64,000 nt of DNA from Prevotella histicola JCM 15637 = DNF00424 (GTDB lineage: Bacteria; Bacteroidota; Bacteroidia; Bacteroidales; Bacteroidaceae): NCBI RefSeq assembly GCF_000613925.1, contig NZ_BAJX01000007.1, forward strand, positions 87,777 through 151,776. The letters run 5' to 3'. Numbering within the stretch: position 1 is the first letter of the stretch; every line of letters begins with the position of its first letter. The notes beneath the pieces are model-generated. The model did no database searches. It was not told where the DNA came from and was given only the letters and a program-made list of their open reading frames with translations. The position numbers were made by a program, and so were the translations under genes. Positions 26,201 to 34,281 of this stretch are shown here, in pieces.

Positions 26201-27241
26201 TTACTTATAGAATGTTTTGTTATAAGCACTGAACTCATCCTTGCCACATACACAACGTTTCCACCATGCATTAATGAATCCACAGCCGTAACCCGTGAGC
26301 TGGGTGAAGGCGGCACGAATGCTAAGAATGCCTATTTTCAGGCTGTTATTCTGCCGTGTTGAGTCAATGCAGATGACTGTGCTGTATAGCAATAGGGGTA
26401 TCAGACCTGTCAGAAGGGTGCAACATCCGATGTTCTTTGTTGAAGGGATGCACAGGAAAATGATACCAAGTAGGATGAGTAAGAGCAGAAGTCCTGTTCC
26501 AACAGTAAATACCATTGGTAGCAAATGGACAAGTTTTAAGGAATCAGGGTACTTCTTGTAAAGATTAATACGTGCTATTCCCGAGTTATAAACCTGTCTC
26601 CAGAACTTACGGAAGTCGGTGCGTCGCTTGTGCCATACCCATGCTTTGGGGAATAATCTACAGCGTTTCCCAGCTTTGAAGATACGGATAGAGAAGTCGA
26701 TATCTTCACCAAAACGCATCTTTGAGAAGCCTCCTAACTGCTGATAAACATCCCTCCGTATGCCCATATTAAATGATCGAGGATAGAATTTATCTAATTT
26801 CTTCTTTCCACCACGTATACCTCCGGTGGTAAAGAAAGATGTCATAGAATATGATATGGCTTTCTGGGTATCGGAAAACGAGTCATGTGCACAGTCAGGA
26901 CCGCCGAAAGCATCAGCTGGTTCACGGTCTAATTCCTCGTCAATGGCTTGTAGATACCCTTTAGGAAGTACGACATCAGAGTCAAGTATTAGTAGATACT
27001 CACCCTCGGCACGCTCTGCTCCGTAGTTACGGCTCTGCCCTGGACCCGAATTCTCCTTATTATAGTAATGTAAGTTAAGGCGGTCAACATACTTGTCGCA
27101 CACCTCTTTACATGGAATCTGTGAGCCATCCTCAACTATAATGACTTCAAAATCTTTCTTTTCCTGGTGAATCAGACTCTCTAAGAGCTCATCTACTTCA
27201 TCAGGACGATTGAAAACGGGAACGATAATGCTATACTTCAT
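26201..27241 (-). CDS. Family 2 glycosyltransferase (membrane-anchored)
   Basis: A 346-residue GT-A fold transferase. The N-terminal YSIIVPVFNRPDEVDELLESL is the classic GT2 opening, ILDSDVVLPKG contains the DxD metal/nucleotide-sugar site, and the acceptor-side region includes GGFSKMRFGEDIDFSIR with the ED catalytic motif. Two hydrophobic helices near residues 250-300 anchor the C-terminus. I chose the start MKYSIIV at 27241: the promoter box TATCTTTG (27248-27255) sits 6 nt upstream and would overlap the longer N-terminus. No sugar-biosynthesis neighbours define the product. The gap to radC (26079-26200) holds no feature. Confidence 0.85.
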   Translation of the reverse strand: MKYSIIVPVFNRPDEVDELLESLIHQEKKDFEVIIVEDGSQIPCKEVCDKYVDRLNLHYYNKENSGPGQSRNYGAERAEGEYLLILDSDVVLPKGYLQAIDEELDREPADAFGGPDCAHDSFSDTQKAISYSMTSFFTTGGIRGGKKKLDKFYPRSFNMGIRRDVYQQLGGFSKMRFGEDIDFSIRIFKAGKRCRLFPKAWVWHKRRTDFRKFWRQVYNSGIARINLYKKYPDSLKLVHLLPMVFTVGTGLLLLLILLGIIFLCIPSTKNIGCCTLLTGLIPLLLYSTVICIDSTRQNNSLKIGILSIRAAFTQLTGYGCGFINAWWKRCVCGKDEFSAYNKTFYK

Positions 27242-27247
27242 ATGCTG

Positions 27248-27255
27248 CAAAGATA
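27248..27255 (-). promoter_or_regulatory. -7 promoter box for the glycosyltransferase
   Basis: Minus strand TATCTTTG, 6 nt before the chosen ATG, another start-proximal promoter like that of folP. Confidence 0.6.
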
Positions 27256-27340
27256 GTGTTTTGTTTGTGAATGACAACGTTTTTAATTAATTATTACGGC
27301 TGAAAGAGGTATAATCTGCACTTTATTGGTAGATTTTTAT

Positions 27341-27348
27341 TATCTTTG
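27341..27348 (+). promoter_or_regulatory. -7 promoter box for small membrane protein gene
   Basis: TATCTTTG, 46 nt before the ATG at 27395. Confidence 0.55.
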
Positions 27349-27394
27349 TGCCATTGTTTACATTTCGTATTATCTAATAGTTCAATGAAAACCT

Positions 27395-27742
27395 ATGAGT
27401 AAAATTAAGAAGTCGTTGCCCTTAGCCATACGGGTTGACGTCATTGTTTGTTTGTTGATGGCAGTGTTACAAGATGATTTGTCGTTCGCAATACTTGCGA
27501 GTTTGTTTATTCTCTTGACCTCTCTTTGCATCTGGGAGATGTCCAAAGAGGATCCGGATAACCTGGTAAAGGCACTGTTAGGGTCTAATAAATACCTGAT
27601 TTTTGACTGTTTTGTTTCTGTATTGATGATCTCTCTTGCTGTTTGTGGTCATCATTCAATGGTAGTAATCTCTGGTATTCTTTGGTTATTCTTTGCTATC
27701 AGTAGCATATACGCTTCTGATAAATTACTCAGTTCGGAGTAA
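27395..27742 (+). CDS. Hypothetical four-helix membrane protein (115 aa)
   Basis: A 115-residue protein with a short basic N-terminus (MSKIKKSLP) and about four hydrophobic segments: near residues 12-25, 28-45, 67-85 and 88-108. The loop between the second and third carries EMSKEDPDNLVKALLGSNKY. I do not recognise the family. It has its own promoter and shares a bidirectional terminator with the convergent efp gene, so it is probably a monocistronic gene. Confidence 0.65.
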   Translation: MSKIKKSLPLAIRVDVIVCLLMAVLQDDLSFAILASLFILLTSLCIWEMSKEDPDNLVKALLGSNKYLIFDCFVSVLMISLAVCGHHSMVVISGILWLFFAISSIYASDKLLSSE

Positions 27743-27777
27743 GTTGAGACTGCATCAGCATTCATCCAAACACATAA

Positions 27778-27819
27778 AAAAGCCAGAATAAACTCTCAAA
27801 GAGTTCGTTCTGGCTTTTT
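27778..27819. terminator. Bidirectional terminator between small membrane gene and efp
   Basis: AAAGCCAGAA / TTCTGGCTTT arms with an inner ACTCT/AGAGT stem, A run on one side and TTTTT on the other. Confidence 0.8.
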
Positions 27820-27864
27820 GTTATTGTTATTTGAAGTGTATATAAGACTTCTTTCTGCTGCTAA

Positions 27865-28431
27865 TTAAGCATTTACACGACCTAAATAGCTACCGTCACG
27901 GGTGTCAATCTGGATAACTTCGCCTTCATTGATGAACAAAGGAACACGTACGACGGCACCAGTCTCAAGTGTAGCAGGCTTTGTTGCGTTGGTAGCAGTG
28001 TTACCCTTAACACCTGGTTCGCTGTGAGTAATGGTCAAAGTTGTCTTCACTGGCATCTCAGCAAGGAGGATAGTACCGTCTGAAGTATCAGTTACAACCT
28101 CAACAACGTCACCTTCTTTCATGTACTCAGAGCCTGTAATCTGATGCTTAGGGATAGGAATCTGCTCGAAAGTTTCCTGATTCATGAAGATAAAACCTGT
28201 TGAATCCTCATAAAGATATTGGTATGGACGACGCTCAACACGAACATCTTCAAGCTTGAAACCAACCTGGAAAGTGCGCTCAAGGACACGTCCGTCAGCT
28301 ACGTTCTTCAGCTTTGTGATCATAACAGTGTTACCTTTACCTGGTTTACGGTGCTGGAAGTCGATGCAAGTCCAAATCTTACCATCAAGACGGATACATG
28401 TTCCAATCTTGATTTCCTGTGAATTAATCAT
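27865..28431 (-). CDS. efp: Elongation factor P
   Basis: Translation factor that relieves ribosome stalling at polyproline stretches. The 188-residue product has the KOW-like N-terminal domain with the tip loop HRKPGKGN carrying the lysine that enters the peptidyl-transferase centre, followed by two OB domains. The C-terminal signature ends EVIQIDTRDGSYLGRVNA. Length and layout are standard. The leader of about 60 nt starts from a clear promoter box at 28490-28497. It is divergent from rpmH. Confidence 0.95.
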   Translation of the reverse strand: MINSQEIKIGTCIRLDGKIWTCIDFQHRKPGKGNTVMITKLKNVADGRVLERTFQVGFKLEDVRVERRPYQYLYEDSTGFIFMNQETFEQIPIPKHQITGSEYMKEGDVVEVVTDTSDGTILLAEMPVKTTLTITHSEPGVKGNTATNATKPATLETGAVVRVPLFINEGEVIQIDTRDGSYLGRVNA

Positions 28432-28489
28432 AATTTCCTAATATATAATTTGTTACTTTATTTGCTGCTTGATAGCGAAAAGTGCGGTG

Positions 28490-28497
28490 CAAAGGTA
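28490..28497 (-). promoter_or_regulatory. -7 promoter box for efp
   Basis: Minus strand TACCTTTG, about 58 nt before the efp start. Confidence 0.6.
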
Positions 28498-28547
28498 CTG
28501 AATTTATGGAAAAAACATAAATTATCATCGTAAAAATTATCGTTTCC

Positions 28548-28578
28548 TTGCTCAATTCAAAAAGATTAAGTAATTTTG
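28548..28578 (+). promoter_or_regulatory. Promoter of rpmH
   Basis: TTG 28548-28550, 20-nt gap, TAATTTTG 28571-28578: full consensus spacing. The rpmH leader is about 65 nt. Confidence 0.75.
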
Positions 28579-28651
28579 CAGCCCGTAACGGGCATGTTTC
28601 GGCGTGTCAATTTATAATTTGCACAATAACAATAAATAATAGGATAAGAAA

Positions 28652-28807
28652 ATGAAAAGAACATTTCAGCCACACAACCGTCGTCGTGTGAACAAGCATG
28701 GATTCCGCGAGAGAATGGCAACAAAGGATGGTCGCCGTGTATTGGCTGCCCGTCGAGCTAAGGGTCGTAAGAAGTTAACAGTATCAGACGAGCACCACGG
28801 AAAGTAA
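28652..28807 (+). CDS. rpmH: 50S ribosomal protein L34
   Basis: A 51-residue, very basic protein. The N-terminal [20 protein letters not shown] and the middle [18 protein letters not shown] are unmistakable L34, a small subunit protein of the large ribosomal particle close to domain I of 23S rRNA. It has its own strong promoter and a terminator right after the stop. It lies away from the dnaA/rnpA context usual in other phyla; instead it sits between efp and a PASTA-domain gene. Confidence 0.96.
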   Translation: MKRTFQPHNRRRVNKHGFRERMATKDGRRVLAARRAKGRKKLTVSDEHHGK

Positions 28808-28840
28808 AAAGTACGTCTATTCCTGTTAAGGATTAGAACG

Positions 28841-28887
28841 AAAACGGAAAGAAGTAGAGTTTATTCTTTGCTTCTTTCCGTTTTTTT
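28841..28887 (+). terminator. Terminator of rpmH
   Basis: AACGGAAAGAAG / CTTCTTTCCGTT stem, 16-nt loop, T run at 28881-28887. The loop also contains the TTTG (28867-28870) that serves as -33 of the next promoter. Confidence 0.8.
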
Positions 28888-28898
28888 GTCTACCTTTG
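28867..28898 (+). promoter_or_regulatory. Promoter of the PASTA gene
   Basis: TTTG 28867-28870, 20-nt gap, TACCTTTG 28891-28898. The -33 lies inside the rpmH terminator, so the two elements are interleaved. A leader of about 105 nt follows, containing repeated short words such as GTTAACAAGTTGACG. Confidence 0.7.
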
Positions 28899-29007
28899 CC
28901 ACATATATATAAAGAAAAGAAGAGAGATTTACTGGTTAACAAGTTGACGATTTGCAGGCTGAAAGGTTACGAGTAAGTATGCAAACGAGTAGACAAGTAG
29001 GAGTTTA

Positions 29008-29787
29008 ATGACATCAAAAGAGTTCTTCCATAAGTTCAATAGCACGTATATCTGGGGTAATATCCTAGCCATTGTGATACTGTTGTTGTTGCTGGCGATA
29101 GGAGTTAGGTTCGGACTTGACTACTATACACATCACGGTGAGTCCATTGTGGTGCCGAATATCATCCACAAACAGTATGACGAAGCTGTTGATATCATGG
29201 ATAAAGTAGGCCTGACGATTGAGGTAACGGACACAGGTTATGTGAAAGAATTGCCTCCTGACTGTATTCTCGAACAGTCTCCTGCAGGTGGAAAGCGTAT
29301 AAAATCAACTCATGTTATTTATGTTACAATCAACGCAGCAAGTGCTCCTTCACTCGTAGTTCCTGACATTATTGATAATAACTCCCTACGTGAAGCTACA
29401 GCACAGTTGCTTTCTATGGGCTTCAAGGTAGGAGAACCAGAGTATATCCCAGGTGAAAAAGACTGGATATATGGTATTCTCGTGAACGGAAAACATGTTC
29501 AAGCAGGGGATAGAGTCCCTTCTGACGCTGTAATTATACTGCAAGTAGGTGATGGAACACGTGAGATTACTGACACGGCAGGCCTGAATGAACCGGAATA
29601 TGAGGATATAGAGGTTGAAGAAAAGATGCCAAAGTACGACGAAGTAGAGGAATATGTAGAAGTACCAGTCGATGAAAACGGCAACGAAATAAAGGATGAA
29701 CGAGGGAAATCGGGCTCTGGTGGCTCTGGATCATCATCACAATCGGGCTTACCTGCTGACCCTTCATCAACAAAACCAACTGATTAG
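29008..29787 (+). CDS. PASTA-domain membrane protein
   Basis: A 259-residue bitopic protein: a short cytosolic N-terminus, one transmembrane helix (IWGNILAIVILLLLLAIGV, about 15-33) and a periplasmic part with two PASTA domains. The first opens SIVVPNIIHKQYDEAVDIM, the second LVVPDIIDNNSLREATAQL, each with the usual V-P-x-x start. The C-terminal tail is Glu/Val-rich, then Gly/Ser-rich. PASTA modules bind peptidoglycan stems in kinases and PBPs, but here no kinase domain is attached. It overlaps no gene and is followed after 9 nt by rluD and then ddl, an arrangement that recurs in Bacteroidetes and hints at a cell-wall link. Confidence 0.85.
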   Translation: MTSKEFFHKFNSTYIWGNILAIVILLLLLAIGVRFGLDYYTHHGESIVVPNIIHKQYDEAVDIMDKVGLTIEVTDTGYVKELPPDCILEQSPAGGKRIKSTHVIYVTINAASAPSLVVPDIIDNNSLREATAQLLSMGFKVGEPEYIPGEKDWIYGILVNGKHVQAGDRVPSDAVIILQVGDGTREITDTAGLNEPEYEDIEVEEKMPKYDEVEEYVEVPVDENGNEIKDERGKSGSGGSGSSSQSGLPADPSSTKPTD

Positions 29788-29796
29788 GCCCTGAAC

Positions 29797-30888
29797 ATGG
29801 TAGACGAAGAGACTATATTTGATGAAGAGTTGAGCGACGATTTACTGCCTACAGACACGTCAGAAGGTGGTAATGACGAGCTTTATGAGCACTTTCGTGT
29901 AACAGTTGACAAGGGTCAGGTGCCTGCAAGGATAGATAAATTCCTCTTTGAACGTATGCAGCACTCAAGTCGTAACCGTATTCAGAAAGCTGCAGAGGCA
30001 GGTTTTATCCATGTAAACGGCTCTCCTGTGAAGAGCAACTATAAGGTTCGGCCAGATGATGTCATCACGTTGATGCTCGATCGACCAAAACATGACAATA
30101 CTATTGAGGCAGAAGACATTCCATTAGACATTGTTTATGAGGATGAAGTACTAATGGTTATCAACAAACCAGCAGGCCTTGTGGTTCATCCGGGTGCTGG
30201 TAACTTTCACGGAACACTTATTAACGCTATCGCCTGGCACTTGAAAGACATGCCAGAGTTTGATGCTAACGACCCAGAAGTGGGTCTAGTACATCGTATA
30301 GATAAAGATACAAGTGGGTTGTTGGTGATTGCAAAGACCCCAGATGCTAAGACTTCATTGGGGAAACAGTTCTTTAATAAGACGACACATCGCAGCTATA
30401 ATGCCCTTGTCTGGGGGAATTTCACGGAAGAAGAAGGGCGTATTGAAGGTAATATTGCCCGTGATCCGAAGGACAGACTTCGTATGACGGTGTTCCCACC
30501 AGGCTCTGAAACAGGTAAACCAGCCGTAACTCACTATCGTGTTATTGAACGATTCGGTTATACAACACTGATAGAATGTATCTTGGAGACGGGACGTACT
30601 CATCAGATTCGTGCACACATGAAGCATATCGGACACCCTCTTTTCGGTGACGAACGCTATGGTGGAAGGGAGATTCTACGTGGTCAGAGGTCGAGTACAT
30701 ACAAGGCTTTTATCCATAACTGTCTCACTCTGTGTGACCGGCAGGCGTTACATGCGCGTACATTGGGCTTCGTTCATCCGGTAACAGGTGAACAAATGGA
30801 TTTCACGAGCGACCTTCCTGCCGATCTTTCTGCACTTATTGAGAAGTGGAGGGGCTTTATCAAAGGGCAAAGTGGTGTTGAAAAATGA
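29797..30888 (+). CDS. RluA-family 23S rRNA pseudouridine synthase (RluD-like)
   Basis: A 363-residue enzyme with an N-terminal S4 RNA-binding domain (RIDKFLFERMQHSSRNRIQK) and a catalytic domain with the RluA signature HRIDKDTSGLLVIAKT, whose Asp is the nucleophile. Further motifs are PAGLVVHPGAG and LETGRTHQIRAHMKHIGHPL. By architecture it is closest to RluD, which modifies helix 69 of 23S rRNA, but RluC-type specificity cannot be ruled out, so I give no symbol. It follows the PASTA gene after 9 nt and precedes ddl by 74 nt. Confidence 0.9.
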   Translation: MVDEETIFDEELSDDLLPTDTSEGGNDELYEHFRVTVDKGQVPARIDKFLFERMQHSSRNRIQKAAEAGFIHVNGSPVKSNYKVRPDDVITLMLDRPKHDNTIEAEDIPLDIVYEDEVLMVINKPAGLVVHPGAGNFHGTLINAIAWHLKDMPEFDANDPEVGLVHRIDKDTSGLLVIAKTPDAKTSLGKQFFNKTTHRSYNALVWGNFTEEEGRIEGNIARDPKDRLRMTVFPPGSETGKPAVTHYRVIERFGYTTLIECILETGRTHQIRAHMKHIGHPLFGDERYGGREILRGQRSSTYKAFIHNCLTLCDRQALHARTLGFVHPVTGEQMDFTSDLPADLSALIEKWRGFIKGQSGVEK

Positions 30889-30962
30889 GTAATTTCATAC
30901 TGAATGGAATAACCTTAAATGGATGATTCCAATAGCATAGATAAACAAAATAAGAATATACA

Positions 30963-31961
30963 ATGAGAGATTTGAAGCGGACTATAGCCATCGTCTGTGG
31001 TGGTGACTCATCAGAGCATGATGTTTCGATGCGCTCTGCGCAGGGATTATATTCCTTCTTTGACAAGGAACGGTACGATATTTATATCGTAGATGTAAAA
31101 GGAATGGACTGGCATGTTGAACTTCCAGGTGGCATTACAGCACCAATTGACAAGAATGACTTCTCTTTCTTGAAGGATGGAAAGGTTGTTGCCTTCGATT
31201 ATGCATACATAACCATCCATGGACAGCCAGGAGAAAATGGTGTGATGCAAGGTTATTTCGAGCTGATTCATTTGCCTTATTCTACGAGTAACGTACTGGT
31301 TGAGGCTATGACCTTTGATAAGTATGTGCTCAATAACTATCTTCGTGGCTTTGGAGTGAATGTTGCTGACAGCATTCTGTTACGTCGTGGAGAGGAATAT
31401 GATGCAGAAGCGATTGAGAAACGTCTGGGTATGCCTTGCTTTGTGAAGCCTTCTGCAGATGGAAGTAGCTTCGGTGTGTCAAAGGTTAAGAATCACGACC
31501 AGCTTGCTCCGGCACTTCGTGTTGCTTTCATGGAGAGTAATGAGGTGATGATTGAGGGCTTCATGGATGGTATGGAGATATCACAAGGTGTGTACAAGAC
31601 AAAGGATAAGAGTGTTGTTTTCCCTGCTACTGAGGTTGTAACAAGCAACGAATTCTTCGATTATAACGCTAAATACAATGGTCAGGTACAGGAAATTACT
31701 CCTGCACGTATGTCTCCTGAGACGGCAGCACGTGTAGCTGAAGAGACAAGTCGTATCTATGATATCCTGCATGCCAATGGTATTATCCGTATTGATTACA
31801 TCATTTCGAAGGATAAGGACGGTAATGATGTTATCAATATGCTTGAAATCAATACTACACCGGGTATGACTACAACAAGCTTTATCCCTCAACAGGTGCG
31901 TGCTGCAGGGCTTGATATCAAGGAGGTGTTGAGTGATATCGTTGAAAATCAGTTTGATTAA
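30963..31961 (+). CDS. ddl: D-alanine--D-alanine ligase
   Basis: ATP-grasp enzyme making the D-Ala-D-Ala dipeptide used by MurF. The 332-residue product begins with IAIVCGGDSSEHDVSMRSA, the Ddl N-terminal signature, then the ATP-grasp core with CFVKPSADGSSFGVSKV and the metal-binding end MLEINTTPGMTTTSFIPQQ. The length is typical of the DdlA/B family. Its product feeds murF at 15.3-16.6 kb. A terminator follows at 32028-32070. Confidence 0.95.
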   Translation: MRDLKRTIAIVCGGDSSEHDVSMRSAQGLYSFFDKERYDIYIVDVKGMDWHVELPGGITAPIDKNDFSFLKDGKVVAFDYAYITIHGQPGENGVMQGYFELIHLPYSTSNVLVEAMTFDKYVLNNYLRGFGVNVADSILLRRGEEYDAEAIEKRLGMPCFVKPSADGSSFGVSKVKNHDQLAPALRVAFMESNEVMIEGFMDGMEISQGVYKTKDKSVVFPATEVVTSNEFFDYNAKYNGQVQEITPARMSPETAARVAEETSRIYDILHANGIIRIDYIISKDKDGNDVINMLEINTTPGMTTTSFIPQQVRAAGLDIKEVLSDIVENQFD

Positions 31962-32027
31962 TGTTCTGAAGAAGTAGGAGGAAAGGAACAGTTGTCGTAT
32001 ATGTTCCTTTGAAAAGATTATATAAGA

Positions 32028-32070
32028 AGAAGTCCCTGACGGTCATTTGACGGTCGGGGACTTCTTTTTT
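32028..32070 (+). terminator. Terminator of the PASTA-rluD-ddl unit
   Basis: GAAGTCCC...GGGGACTTC arms with inner GAC/GTC pairing, then TTTTTT. Confidence 0.8.
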
Positions 32071-32159
32071 GAATGAAGATTTTGCATACCAATGCAGAGC
32101 AGGACATGGTCTTTCAGCTGATAATAACAAACGATAGAATACTGAAAGTACAACTGCCG

Positions 32160-32332
32160 TTGTCCTAAAATTTCTCATTCCATAAATAAAAGGTGCTCTT
32201 TTGCATTCTAAAAGGTGCCCTTTTGCATGATAAAAGGGCACCTTTTGATGTGTAAAAGATGCCCTTTTGCGATGTAAAAGACGCCCTTTTACGACCTTGT
32301 TTGTAACTGTTTGTAGCTCTGATGGTTATGAA
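32160..32332 (-). repeat. Five-core 22-nt-period element, copy 3
   Basis: Here the leader is on the right (32291-32332), so the element is in minus orientation. Cores lie at 32188, 32210, 32232, 32254 and 32276; read from the leader they are R, R, D, R, R, where D is AAAAGnnGCCCTTTT. Spacers from the leader side are ACATCGC, ACACATC, ATCATGC and AGAATGC. The leader start is slightly diverged (TTCATAAC) and the tail ends GGACAA. It lies between the convergent ddl and HAD phosphatase genes. The 100 nt between it and the HAD gene stop hold nothing recognisable. Confidence 0.9.
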
Positions 32333-32440
32333 GCCGAAAATAATTGGATTTTCCTTCGAAAACAATCGTTGGGATTGTCTTTCGTGTAAGGATATTTCGT
32401 GCTAACCATTAGAGACTCCAAGTGTTTCTTAAAAAAGATA

Positions 32441-33394
32441 TTAGTAGATAACAACGGCTGGTGTTGAAACGTCAGTTGCTGCGTTCTGCTTTACTTTATA
32501 TTCGTCACATGCCCAGTTATAGTTGCCTTCTGTCACGTCACGAGTGTACTCTGTGATACAGTTAGGGTCAGCAGCCCAGTACTCTTTTACGGTCTTTCCG
32601 CCCATAACCTTCTGTGGAGTCTTTGCATCAGGGTTGAGGATGAGCTTCAAACCTACGGATGTATTCATCATCTCCATGTCTCCACGACTATTGCCGGCAG
32701 CGAAGAGTGGACGTGTCTTGATGAAGGTTCTGATGACTTCAGCCTTACCTTCGTCTTGTGGAGAAGGGAAGACAATCTGGTCAGTAACGACACCACCCAT
32801 TGTGACAAGTGACTTTACACCGATTACACGGTCCTCTTGGAAGCCGAGTTCTTCAACACAGAAGCGCTGATAAAGCAACTCTGGAGAAGCTGATATAACC
32901 CATGTCTCGAAGCCATAGTTGCGAAGATTGGCAAGAAGGGCTTTCATTTGAGGATAGAACTTGTTCTGATATTTCTCGTGGAAGCAGTCATCGCCAATGC
33001 GTTGTATCTCCTCTGGCGTCATACCACTGAGGAATTTGATGCGGTCACGTTCGCGACTGATAGCGTCTTCGTGTATCATCTTGTCGACTAACTTGAACTT
33101 CTCAACTGATTTTGCATCTTTCTTGCCTGCATAATTCCTGCGGGCATACTCGTAAAGAGCTTCCTCTGCCAGGTAATAAGGTACCTGTCCGAAGAGTGTT
33201 CCGTCACAGTCGAAGACGGCAACCTTCCTGATGTTCATTGAAATAGTTGACTGCAGGAAAGCTTCAAGTTTAGCATTGGTCTCGTCAGAGAAGCCTACAA
33301 TCTTCTGATACTTGTAGGTTTGAGCAGACAGCTGTACTACACTTACAAAGAGGAAAACAGCTACTAACTGGAATGTTTTCTTAAAGTTACTCAT
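32441..33394 (-). CDS. Secreted HAD-family phosphatase
   Basis: A 317-residue protein with a cleavable signal peptide (FQLVAVFLFVSVVQLSAQ). The HAD core is clear: motif I AVFDCDGTLFGQ with the nucleophile and acid/base Asp, motif II WVISASPELL, and motif III/IV near AGNSRGDMEMM with the second acidic cluster. The insert pattern (C1 cap, EEALYEYARRNY) resembles phosphoserine-phosphatase-like acid phosphatases that act in the periplasm. The substrate is unknown. It is divergent from nothing and lies upstream of the glpF stop on the same strand with a 53-nt gap, perhaps with its own promoter. Confidence 0.82.
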   Translation of the reverse strand: MSNFKKTFQLVAVFLFVSVVQLSAQTYKYQKIVGFSDETNAKLEAFLQSTISMNIRKVAVFDCDGTLFGQVPYYLAEEALYEYARRNYAGKKDAKSVEKFKLVDKMIHEDAISRERDRIKFLSGMTPEEIQRIGDDCFHEKYQNKFYPQMKALLANLRNYGFETWVISASPELLYQRFCVEELGFQEDRVIGVKSLVTMGGVVTDQIVFPSPQDEGKAEVIRTFIKTRPLFAAGNSRGDMEMMNTSVGLKLILNPDAKTPQKVMGGKTVKEYWAADPNCITEYTRDVTEGNYNWACDEYKVKQNAATDVSTPAVVIY

Positions 33395-33446
33395 AATAAA
33401 ATTGTTTTTAGTTTAGATTGTTATTGATAAAGTTGTTATTTAAGCA

Positions 33447-34193
33447 TCATACAAGCAGAAGGGCTGCACCACAGAATCCAGCGATAATAGCACCAATGAT
33501 TGGTCCAAGAACTGGTATCCAGGAGTATGCCCAGTCGTTGTCTCCCTTCATACAAACGGCATGTGCCAGTCTCGGAGACAGGTCACGGGCAGGGTTCATG
33601 GCGTATCCCGTAGTTCCTCCGAGCGACATTCCGAGTGCAATGATCAGTAATGTGACAGGGATAGGACCGAGTGCTGCAAGTCCGAACTTGAAGTGTTCGG
33701 CATCTCCAGTATTACCATCAACACTGAAACTGATGATGATAAACACGAGAACCAATGTTGCAATGACCTCGGAAAGGAAGTTCATTCTGTAGTTGCGGAT
33801 GGCTGGTGCGGTGCAGAATGTACCGAGTTTTGCAGCTTCGTCATCAGTTGCATCATAGTGATCTTTATAGAAAAACCATACGAGCAGACCACCAAGAAAA
33901 CCGCCAATCATTTGTGCCACGATGTAATAAGGTACTGAACTCCATGGAAACATCCCTGCTACTGCAAGTCCAATGGATACAGCTGGGTTGAGATGAGCAC
34001 CCGTGTAAGGACCTGCAACAAGTACTCCCATGCACACAGCAAGACCCCATGCAATGGTGATGACTACCCATCCTGCTTTCTGTCCCTTGCTTTTGTTTAG
34101 CGTAACACAGGCACAAACGCCGTCTCCAAACAGTACTAAGATGAGCGTTCCTATTAATTCCATTAGGAACTGAGTCGTCATTGAATATTCCAT
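33447..34193 (-). CDS. glpF: Aquaglyceroporin / glycerol facilitator
   Basis: A 248-residue MIP-family channel with six helices and both NPA half-helices: HLNPAVSIG and AMNPARDLSPR. The Asp after the second NPAR is the residue that marks glycerol facilitators rather than strict water channels, which fits the glycerol operon. I chose ATG 34193 (MEYSMTTQF); a start 12 nt later (MTTQF) is also possible. A much earlier in-frame ATG at 34259 lies inside the intercistronic hairpin and would add a non-family N-terminus. It is the last gene of glpABC-K-F. Confidence 0.9.
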   Translation of the reverse strand: MEYSMTTQFLMELIGTLILVLFGDGVCACVTLNKSKGQKAGWVVITIAWGLAVCMGVLVAGPYTGAHLNPAVSIGLAVAGMFPWSSVPYYIVAQMIGGFLGGLLVWFFYKDHYDATDDEAAKLGTFCTAPAIRNYRMNFLSEVIATLVLVFIIISFSVDGNTGDAEHFKFGLAALGPIPVTLLIIALGMSLGGTTGYAMNPARDLSPRLAHAVCMKGDNDWAYSWIPVLGPIIGAIIAGFCGAALLLV

Positions 34194-34222
34194 AATAAGA
34201 TGATTTAGGTAAATTATTAATG

Positions 34223-34276
34223 AAATAGGTATTGATAAGACGATGTTTTTAATCATCATCTTATCAATACCTATTT
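34223..34276 (-). promoter_or_regulatory. Strong intercistronic hairpin between glpK and glpF
   Basis: AAATAGGTATTGATAAGA and its complement, extended inward to about 22 bp with an A/T loop. No T run follows, so it is more likely an mRNA processing, stability or partial attenuation site than a terminator. Confidence 0.55.
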
Positions 34277-34281
34277 GTTGT

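Noticed and set aside
27865..28650. Riboswitch or ribosomal-protein leader upstream of rpmH or efp
   Set aside because: Leaders are short (about 60 nt) and show no strong structure.
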